A DNA stretch of 64,000 nt from Urophycis tenuis (taxonomy: Eukaryota > Chordata > Actinopteri > Gadiformes > Phycidae), in the NCBI GenBank assembly GCA_036785325.1, contig JAXIVH010000025.1, positions 548,501 to 612,500 of the forward strand, written 5' to 3'. The translations under genes were made by a program, and so were the position numbers. The notes beneath the pieces were generated by a model, which saw only the letters and a program-made list of their open reading frames with translations, made no database searches and was not told where the DNA came from. Shown in pieces: positions 13,137 through 24,800 of this stretch (the stretch's first letter is position 1; each line of letters starts with the position of its first letter).

Positions 13137-14044
13137 CGGATTCTATGCGGGAAACAGTAAAGACCATTGAAGCTGCCCTCCTTTAGAAAATAAACGGTGC
13201 GCTGCATTGGCTGAAGCTGTGTTATGTCAGACACAACATTGATGGCAGTGCTGCTGCTGCTGCTGGTGCTGCTGGTGGTGCTGCTGCTGGTGCATGTGGC
13301 AGGTTATGAATGAGGGGTAACATAAAGGTGAATTACGGGAGGCGCTACAGCTTAGAAACACATGCGTGAGAGGAGCCAGGGTAGGATATCTAGCCAACAC
13401 AAGAGCGAGCCGTCGTGTACACTCTCTCTATCTACGGTGGTCTCCCACAAGATGCCTCAGTGATGGATAGTCATAATGTTAGTACGCTGGTGAGAACACC
13501 CCCCCCACCCACCCCCCATAAGAGGGCCTCTAAGGCCAGTGAATCAGCATTCCTTCCAGGTCAGAGGGGTCCTGTCCAAACCACCGCTAGTCCTCTGACG
13601 GCTAAGGGAAGGAATCTGTCCTGAGGTCTGTGTCTGTGACTGCATCTCGCGGGAGCGGGCCTGTGAGTGTTGCATGAGAGATTTGTCAAGCTACAGCCGA
13701 AGTAGCATTGGGAATGCGACGACCTTTATCTGATACTAGTGGTGCAAAATGCGGCATTAGTCCACGGTTGAAGGCAAGATACATCGCAGGCATGTCTATG
13801 CAAGCCGATTTAGACGCCTCCGGCATGCTTTCCACACACACACACACACACACGTACACACATACATGCGCGTGCACACACACACACACACATATGCGCA
13901 CGTGCACACACACACACAAATGTGCACATGCGCACACACACACACAGATATGCGCATGTGCACACACAGAAATGCACACGTGCGCACACACACATACACA
14001 AATGCGCACGTGCGCACACGCACACATATTGACATGCGTATGTA

Positions 14045-14095
<51 letters not shown>

Positions 14096-14464
14096 GTACA
14101 CACATACACACGCGCACAAACACACATAATCACTTACGTTTCATCCGGGCCATGTGTTGGTATCTGTCCTGTGGAGCAGAGAGAGGCAGAGGGGGTAAAC
14201 AAAATGATCTCTACCAGCATTCAGCAACAAACACACAGTCAAACGCTCCCCCCCCCCAGGCCCGGGGCGGCGGTCTGTGTGGACCTCAAACCGGAGCACT
14301 ACAGTGAACTGTGACGGGTTCACTGTGTCTCAGAGGAGTTAGCATCGACCGCGGCAGGCTACTTATGAACGCATGGCACAAAATATGAATGAGGGGCAAT
14401 GGTAGTGTCACAAAAACACAACAGTATATCTAAATATAATAAATAAAACTAATAAATACATGAC

Positions 14465-14538
<74 letters not shown>

Positions 14539-14552
14539 TCTGAATATATATA

Positions 14553-14621
<69 letters not shown>

Positions 14622-16230
14622 GTATGTATATATACATTCCCAGCTGCCCCCCAGATCCCAGTGGTTGAGTCCTGCTCACCCAGCTTGACGTAGAGCACCC
14701 CTGTGGCCGAGATGACCTTGAGGGAGTTGGAGGCCAGACACTGGTAGTAGCCGGTGTCCGTGGTGTCCAGGTCGATGATGCGCAGCTTGGAGCCCGTCTC
14801 CGTCTTGCGTATGGAGACGCGGCCCTGCTCCTGGACCACGGGCGCGTCGTTCTTCAGCCAGCGGATGCTGGGCCGCGGGTTCCCCGTCACGCGGCAGTGC
14901 AGCGTGGCCGTCTGGCCCTGGAAGTGGGTGATGTTGTTGACCGGGCCCAGGAACTCCAAGTAGGACCCTGGGGAGGACGCAGGGGGGCGCGCAAACATCG
15001 TCACGTCAGCTCAACAGAGTGGTGAAAACACTGGGATTGGAACCTTCTCGTTTGCCAAAAGGAGGGGGAAAAAAAGGGGGCTCAGTGAAATGAATTAGAC
15101 ATTAGCCTGCTTTTTTTTTTTTTTTTCGCCGTTATCCTCAACTGTGATAAAATAATAAACCCAAGGATTGGGATTTCCTCTGTTTACTCTGAATACCACA
15201 TAATCCAAGTGCCGCTGGAAACGTGAGTTACAAATCTAATGTTTTTAGGTTTTCTAAAGACGTTCTGGTTTAACTCAGGAATTACCCTCTCCTTGCCAGG
15301 AAATTATATACTGAACTTTGTTGTAAATTAAAGCACTCAGTTGGAGAATCTAACAAAAGTGCTTCTTAAAAGGGTGATTAAACAGATGGTAAATGCCTGG
15401 TGAGACCCATTCACTGACAACAGGGTGTGTGGCTTTTCTACCTTCTCATACAAAGTTCTCCTTGTACTTTCCTCAAACGAAGGGTGTACCAACACTTTAA
15501 GAAATAGAAACTTTTGCATGAGAAAAGAGTTCCAATTATGTCACAATATTATCAAAGGGTATTAAGTAGAGGTTCTAAATTCTCATACAAAATACAGTGT
15601 AGTGTATATGCAAAAAAAATGTACATAAAACTAGAAAGCCATAAACCGTCGTTTTCGTCAAAATAATTGTAAAGTTTGCACAAACCACACACACATCGAC
15701 AGACACAACGTTGGCTTTGTTTGACAGTGAGGGCTACACTTACATTTGCTCTGCTTGCTTTTCTGGCGAATGTCAGCAACATAAAGTACGAACACGTTCT
15801 GCCGAAAAATACGACCCGGCAATGTGGAGACATCGATCACATCGCCACTTTTGAATGTCAACTTCAAGGCTGTCTGGCTGACCAAAAAACCAACTGGCTA
15901 TTAAATGGACTAGCACCTTCATAAGGCCTAGCCCAATTGTACCTCGTGTGCATTGCTGTGCACATGAGCTGTTGGGTAGGCTCACGCTCATGTTTTTAGG
16001 TGCTTATAGCGCGACGCAGCTGGGAGAAGGGACAGTTGAACACGGCGGTCTGTTTTGGTGTGATAGCACGATGGCTTAACGTGGAACCATTTTCTAAAGG
16101 TTATTGTGAAGAATATAAACGATGGGGAAGGTAAGTAAATACTCTAACCGGGCCAGAGAGTGCAATAATTGAACGTTACTCTGAGAGTGTATCTGACAAA
16201 AAACTCTCTCTCACACACACACACACACGT

Positions 16231-16272
<42 letters not shown>

Positions 16273-17084
16273 ACATACACACACACACACGCATACACAC
16301 ACACACACACACGCATACACACACACACACACCCGCACGCACACGCACACACACACACACACACCCGCACGCACACACACACACACATGAAAATGCAGAT
16401 CAAAGAGTTTCACCTTCCAGTTAGAACAAAAGGAGAACAATCTAAACAGCCAGTAAAGCGCGACACCTCCAGCTCTCAGGGCAAAGCGCTCAGGACTCGG
16501 TTGATCAAAGGGCTTACTCAGGGCAGCCATGCCAAACAGCACCCCATGACACACCGAGAGGGCAACGTTTCCACACACTCAGCACTCAGAAGGCCTCGGC
16601 GTGGAGTGGATACTTTACGCTGTCAAGATTCATTCAAAGGGACGGGCCGGACTGCTAGTTGTGATGTCACAAATACCGCGGCGTAAGGAAATAATGACTT
16701 GACGAATGAATGACGAATTTGTCCGGGTGGAAACGCAACGTGCTCTGTAACTATAACTGTATGACAGATTCTGTCAGAAATACTAATGACTACTAGCCTC
16801 CTAGTCAAGGTTAGTGTTCTTCTCCAGAGTGTCTCATCCTCCAAAGACTGGCCACTACCGTAGCCCATCCTATAATCAGGATTCTATAAGGAGACTGAAG
16901 ATTATTTTACCTTCTGCGGTCGGCGCCGATCCACTTTGAACTTCGGCCAGCCCCTCCATGTCCTGTGACATGCCTGGGTTTGCTGCAGGGTAACCAGGAC
17001 AGAAACACATTGGGTCAGAAGACAAAAACAGAACACATCATTGTTAAAGTATCGGTGTGTGTGAGTGAGTGAGTGAGTGTGTGT

Positions 17085-17160
<76 letters not shown>

Positions 17161-18829
17161 AAGAGAGAGAGAGAGTGTGTGTGTGTGTGTGTGTGCGTGC
17201 GTGCGGCCTGGGGAGGGAATTCCTTGAAAAGCTGAAAAGGTGGAGGGGTTGGAGCCCTTTATAGATAATGCACTTTGCCCAACTTGTACAACAGCTATGT
17301 CTACAATTAGATTTAGATTCAGATTTAGTTAGATAAATCTGTTGGTTAGATGAATCCAGATCATTTCAAATCTCCGCATCTCATGTCACGGTTATTAAAG
17401 AGATGGTTCAAATTGACAAGCACTATCTCCATCAAGGAGAGAAGCTTCTTAGGCTCTGAAGGAGTTCTAGCAGTGGCATGTCTGGCTCCACATTGGGCCA
17501 GCCAGCTTGTCAAGTATTTAGTGCTCCCTTGGCTTGGTTGCCCCAGTCTCTAAACAAGCAATGGGGAATTTTGGGTCACGTGACCCTCAATGTTTACACC
17601 GCCATCTTGAGTGCCAAAGAACGCATCCCAAAGTTTCTAACGCTGGTTTCAGGTCAGGCACTCATGTCTGCATTTTGAACTATATGGCTTGTACATCCAA
17701 ATCCATCACAGGATTTTTTATTGCCATTACACTACCATATCAAGGACACTCAGGAGATTCAAATATGTAAAATCCCAAGCAAACATAAAGAGACCATAAT
17801 CAAGGCAAATTAAAAGGTTTTTTCTCCAAGTCTCGCAAAAGAAATGCTGTGACAGTTTCAAACCCAACAATGTCTTCCCATAATGAGAAATGATTTCATG
17901 ATGAACTAGAGTACTCTGTTTTACCCCTTGAATAAAGCCAGACTAGCATGCAATGCAGACGTGGAATTTGCTGGCATATCCATCTACATTGTTCATTATT
18001 TGTCAGTCTGAGCAGTAGAGTCCCTATGACTGACACATTGTCATAACAATAACCTGATTTGCTTGCCCACATTAAACATAGTCATCATTAAAATAAAATA
18101 AAATCGTATTTTGTTTTGATTACATTTGTTTAGAGTACGTTTTTTATAAACACGCCATCTGAAAAATATCTGTGGCAAACAAATACATGTCATGTCATAG
18201 TGATCTACTAGCACCTCAGTAATCTACCAAGTAATTCACTAACTACTAACCAGCAGACCAGCAACTATCTCCCGATAAAGCAACAACTAACTAGCCACCA
18301 ACCAACCACTCACTAGTTGGCCGAGCACAGACTAATTACCTCAATTGTGTATTTTAGAATGTTCTTTCTGTTTGACCTGAGCTCAGATGCGCTCCAAAGA
18401 AGAGATCATGCAATGCATGGGGGACATGTTTGGGTCCTGTGGAACATGGACCGGAGTGTCCCACTCTCTGTTTATTTGAATGTGAACCTTTTGCGAAGCA
18501 GGAGACCGCTAATGCGCGCATTAGCAGTGACTACAAGAACACATAGATGGCAGGAAACTCCTGGCATCGTTACACAAACAGACACATCACAGTTCCTCTA
18601 TGGCACCCAGTCAAAAATCCACGCATTTGACAGCAGTTTGACAGCCTGCGCGAACACCCAAGTTTCAAGTTGCTTGTAAGTATAGCAGGGCCTTAATGGG
18701 CCTGTGTGCGCGGATGAACACACACACACACACACACACACACATCAGGCTGTGTTTCCCTCCACCTCTTCCCCATGAGAGACGGTCACGTGACCAAGGA
18801 CCATGGCAGCCCCTGTCTGCCTTGACACA

Positions 18830-18864
<35 letters not shown>

Positions 18865-21800
18865 TACTTTATTATACTTTTACATACATCTGAAACACTG
18901 GCTAGCTGGCTGGCTCGTAATATTCAACAATATTGTTGTTTCTATGATTTTATTATGTTGAAAAGAACTGAATTACACTGGTACAGTAGCCCTGCTACCT
19001 TGCTACTGATTTGAAGCTATGTGTATTTGTGAGGGCTATTTGAATAAAGTTAAGGTTAAGTAAATTCTGTCATATCCGATTGCATTATGATGTCACTTCA
19101 TTAAATTTACATTTGAGTATGGCTTTGTGTTGCTAGTGTCTAACTTGAAAGCTATAATCTTTAACAAAGAACATTATATACAAATAACAAATAATAAGTT
19201 ATTTTAACTTAACATCTTACATAATATTACATTTTATACAATTTAACACAATATATAAACCAAGACAGCTGTATGTGTAAGTGAAGCAAATCCACAAAAA
19301 AAAATCAAACCTTGTAAAAACCCTGTTTTCCCTCTATTCCACACAGAGAACGTAAAAAAAGTAGACCTTTCTACTTTGCAGAGCTATCAGAACTAAAAGG
19401 AAGCCCTCCTAACAATACACCAATCAAACCCATTCAGTCAAAGAAAACCCGAGTTTAAGAGCCCGCTATCGCCAGTGTGTCTGAACAAAAGGCTGCAGCA
19501 GAGAGTAAAGTCTGAAGACAGAGATGCACACTTAACACAGCCAGCCAGGTCTCTGAGAGAGCCAGACTTTCTAAGGCTGCAGTTATCTTAGTAACTGAGG
19601 AGGCCTTGTCTGAATCCCAGGGTGGAAGGCAAAGCAGTTAACTGAGTCCAAATCGGCAAAGCGGACACAATGTCGCCGGTAATGGATACCTATGGTCTAG
19701 AGGGTGCAAGAAATTTATTTAGACAGAAGAGATAATAATGGGTGTCTCTAACACGCTGTGACTAATGTCTTTGTGTTTTAAACGGCTGCTGCTCACGTGC
19801 TGGCTGGCCAATGTGAAGTGAATAACTCTGTTGGTGACCTTAAACACAAAAGTTACATAGAAGAATATATTTTCTTAATGCAGGCTAGCCTCATGATGAC
19901 ATTATATCACAATTATAACCGTACAGATGGTCTTTGGATCACTGTAGTTTGGGGGGGGGGGTACTCGAGCATGTGTTTTGTATCATAGTTATAGTAATAA
20001 ATAGTTAATAAATAGTAATATCATAGTTATCATAACATACCTTTGCATCAAAACTTCCAAAACTACAAGCATTAATTTTCTGACTTTATTAAGGCAATCG
20101 TATTTTTGGTGTCACCTCAACGGAGCACAGAAGACACTAATTATACAAACCAGATGTATGCGTTTTGCTCGCATTACAACGTGTAGACTCACATGGGACG
20201 GTGAAGGGGGGGGGGGGAGGGGTTGTGTAACTCTCTGAAGTAGACCTCATGTTATCATCCTGCCTTGCACTTTATCTCTGCGGCTCGCATTACCCCATTG
20301 TCTTTTATCGAGACCCTTCCTGGCTCCGGCTCAAGATGGAGATTGTTTACTACGACAAATTGTTTTGACAATTGCCCACACGGTGATAGAGCGGAGCCCA
20401 GGTCTGGGTCATTCCCATCGCCGCAGGCCGTTAACTCTTCAGGCTTCAAACACTGGAATGTTCTATGGAGTGTCCCCACATACCATTATCAGAAGCAGAT
20501 GTGTTTACATTCTTTGTTCCGAGATGAACAGATGGCCATTACACCAAATAGGATGACACTTCATCAGCCCTGTTCCACTGTGGCTCGGTCCACATTGAGA
20601 GACTGATGTGTTTCACAAGCGCAGAACCAAATTAGATCAATTTTAAATAACACAGTGAATAAGTCATTGTGTAACCATTTTGGTAGAAGTTTTTCTTTTT
20701 GCTAATTGGCCGAACTCAACTGATTTCAGACATGATCTGTGCTTGTATAAGGCTATATGACTGACGCGTGAACGCATTGCGGAATGACAGGGTTTGATTA
20801 TTATTTGGAGCGGCCATTTTGGAGGTACTCCTCTGCTCATTTAAAAAAGGAAAGCTCAAGTGAAACAACATGGATGTGTATTGTAGCTCTGTGTTCTTCG
20901 GTGGGGGAGGTGGAGGTGGAGAGGGAGGCTGGCAGAGAGAGAGGAAACGTAGAACTGTTTTGAATTCAAGTAAATTATGTGAGGCAAATGCAAGTTACGT
21001 TTGGGAATTTGAAAGGCAATTTAGATGATATAATGCCTTTACAAAGTTCCCGAATGCCGGTGTGTCTGGGCTTTGGCCTCTTGTCTTTTCTTATCTCGTT
21101 TGTCAGGTAACCTCAGTGTAATAAACGCAATTTCTTGCGCAAATTATACCGCCACATTTAAATTGCCGACAGCACAAAAGACCTGTATATACTTGAAACT
21201 AAACAAACAATGTGGTGCTCCCACAAACAAAATGGCCAGTTTTTGACCAAAATTCTCTGTGTATTTCGACTGAACTAGTTTGAAGCAGCGCTGCCTGAGA
21301 CTGCGAGGAGGTTCTGCACAGTCGGATGAAGCCGGGACTAAAAGGGACACGGTCGGACACACACAACCCACGCTGGCTGCATTTGCCAAACAGCACATCT
21401 TTTTATGTGTCATGTGATCACAATTTCACGTCAGATTTTTTCTCTCCGTCAGCATCAGGGTCTGATTGTCAAGGCAGATTACAGTAAAAGTAATTCCAAA
21501 CCACCGACTGGGTTAAAAACATCAGTCTCATAAAATCAGCCAATTCCCTTCAAAGACAATAAATAAGGAAACAATTGAGAGCTGTATTAGGGATCTCTCT
21601 CGCTCCGTCAACACGGTTGCGTAACATGTTATTAGCCCACTACTATGTGAGTAGATGCTTTACTTCATCGATAACTTGACCCATGAAACAACACCTAAAC
21701 TTTGGTGAGGTTTATCCAATGAACACACTCTGTGGATGGTTCAAAGCAAGTCCTATATCAATGTTCATATCTGTATTATGATATAGATTACATTAGACCG

Positions 21801-24800
21801 GTTCACTGCATTTCACCGACACATTCAACTTGTGCCTATTGCCACACTGCTGTGCATGCTGTTAACTGTCTTATCTTATTATCACTAATGTAGCCACACT
21901 GGCAATGTTCTGCGGGGCTGTTTTTGCCTAAACATGCACACATGTTCATCCCCGCGTATCATTCTCCAAGTATGTGTGGTACATGTTATTAAAAGCCCAG
22001 CAACATGGAAATGATTGTTTGCCGGATGAAGTCGTAAGCTTTGAAGATCACGCAGCGTGGCCAACAGCTTGTTTGTAATCAACGTTGAAAGCGTGGCGCA
22101 TACCAAGAACAGAGTGGAGGGCTGAATGTGCTTTCAGTTCATATTCATCAAAACGGACGATACATGTTCAAATTAGAGTACCAACTACTTGTTTTTTTTT
22201 GTTTTTTTTAAATAGTACTCAAAGTAGCTATACTTAGCTCCGCTATAAATAGCCAGATAAAGAGGCCATTATATAAACAACACAGTGCAAATTGGGACAC
22301 CGAGTTCCTTGGTTTAAATTAAGATTGAACGACTCAAGCGTAAGACGCAGATAGTAAAGCAGTTAACTTTAAACTAAGTTACACAGTGAGGAAAGTATGT
22401 TCCCTAACACAACATCCTGTTACTGTTTATGAGGTTGATTAGAAACATATTGGGGGAGCGGAGACTAGTGCTTTATTGTAGCCTGACCAGCCTACAAATC
22501 CAAACAGATGTTTCCCATGCATAAGTTAAAAGATTTTCCTCCTTTTATGTGAAACCAAATCGAAAAGAGAATAGAAATGGTTGTGGCAACGGCTTCTCGG
22601 AAAACTTTCAGATTTCTGTCATGAAGAATCACTTCTGATAGGAACTGTCATAAAGCGCCATGCTTACAGCCAGTACAAACATCCACTCTATTATATGCAC
22701 CCGGGGAAACCAGGGAGAACAGAGCCTGTGTATTCTTCGTATTTCTACCTACTTGGTGGGTGCCCTCCTTCCAGTCTGCGCTGTGACAGTCTTGACCCCA
22801 GCCATGTTTGTTACTGCACTTAGTGTTCGTCTGTTGGTGCACAAGACACTAAACGCACACCGCCAGCTCCATGTGTGAATGATGAAGATCCACAAACGCA
22901 TTATGGAAGTCATTCTCTACTGTGCGGCTGCTCTTTTTTGTGTATTTCATGTGGCAACGGTAAGAACACTGAACCCCACTAATGAGACATGGGCCTTCGT
23001 CTGGGTTTTTTCTGTGAAAGCAATCATTAGCTGCTTAAAAAAAAAAACTTTTTTTTTATTCCTTGAATGAATAATAATCACAGGACTGCTAATCCCGGCA
23101 CTTCCCGGCTCAAGATAAACATGGTTGAACTACCGAGACCTTCTCAGCCAGGGAGTAAACTAAAATGAAGGACAAATGTTTGCTAACTGCTAATTGCCCC
23201 CAACATACATGTGTTTGGTGTGTTCGGAAGCCGCCACAAACCAGAGTAACCAGGGGGGGAGGAAACCCATGGGAACAGAGGAAGAACATGCTGAATCCAC
23301 ACCCTGATGGACCACAGCCACGGGCAGAACCGGGCTTCTATCGCCACAGTGTGCGGCAGGGTGCTCAGACAGACAGACAGACAGACAGACAGAAGTCAGC
23401 CGAAGCAGTCCAACTTTTGCCACAGCATCACGTGAGCAATCACGTCAAGATTTGTAAATATTTGGCATTTGTAAAAAAAAAATCTAAAAAAAAGAAGAGA
23501 GCAGAGAGCTACTGCGTCCTGCTCTGTTTATCTCAGGATGGACCGGTTGGAAGCGAGGCGTGCTGAGAGTGAGAGGGAGAGTGTGCAGCACATTAAGTGT
23601 GAGCACTCCAGCAGGCCCTACCAAGGACACAGCGCTGGCTAGTAAACTCCGGGCCGCCATTAAACAAACAAGCCGCACATTGCAGTGACTATATTGTATC
23701 CTGTCAACGGCACATCAGTGGCGTACGGCCCCCCGTGGGCTCTGAACTGAGCACCGTCTCTCTCTCTGTGAGGCAGCCAGGCCCACCGTTAAAACCCTCA
23801 CTGAGTCACTGTGCTCCTAAACCATAGAAAGTCTGTCCCTACAAACGAAAACTATTGCTAGTTACAACTCACATGTAAGTGTCTATGTAGATCTAGCTGT
23901 CCAACAACAACAAAAATTAAACAAATCCTGAATCACATACCTCTACACAGTTTATTTATCTCACATTAAGTGGGCGATTCATCCCGGGTCCAGCGGTCCT
24001 GCTTACGTGACGGCAGAACTTCTGGGGTCGTCGGTCGACGCGAACGCCGAAGTGAAAGTGAAACACAGCGTTCTCCCCCCAGAGTCGAGCCCCCCTCCGG
24101 AGCCACCACCAGACTCGGTCTGCGTGGCGAGGCCAGCGGTCCGTCCAGTCTGACCCCGAGACACACTATGAAAACCCCATCGCCCTCACGGCACGCAACT
24201 CCTCCGTGTTTATTGCTTTTTCCCCCCCTCGCCCTTTTGGAAATGTTCTCGCCACCAAATCCAAGCTAAATGCGGGCCGTTGGGACCGTTCTGGAGGCGG
24301 CTACATCAACAAACTCGACTCCCAGCGGTTATTAACCGTGACACAATATGAAACATAATCTCAGTGGTTCGGCGCGGCGAGAGACCGTTAACAATGTGAT
24401 GTCAGTTGTTTTCTTTTTGCTTTAATACCCTCGCCGCACAGTGCCCGCACCCCCAGCGCCTTCCCGACCGGGCGTTAGCTCGCTGACAAGTCGAAGCACA
24501 AACACACAGGAGAACACACTGGAGAGAGAGAGAGAGAGCGTTTTTTCTCCTCCGAGGTGTTGCGCGATGTGCGAGTGTGAGACTGCGATGTGTTTTACTT
24601 CTATTACTGCTCCTATCCATTTGACACCTTTTCCATCTGTTTCCTCCACTCCTCGTGTGTGCCTCATTGACCTTTCGACCCCTCTTGCTAGAATGGAATG
24701 ATACGCGATTATTTGCACTATAAAAACCCAAAAACACAACGATATTGCCCGCATAGGTTTCCTGTGTGGGCCTGTTTCCATTCATGCTCGCCCCAAAATG

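Larger units (their letters stand above)
9042..14137 (-). other. ROR2: ROR2 intron 4 (about 5.1 kb)
   Basis: No exon was seen. Contents: a 21-C homopolymer (10242-10262), a GC- and CpG-rich block around 11780-12060, two (GT)n arrays (12792-12898 and 13038-13131), a CTG-type imperfect triplet run (13249-13292) and a long (CA)n array (13833-14127). Open frames across the CpG-rich block have no conserved motif or usable splice donor. Confidence 0.7.
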
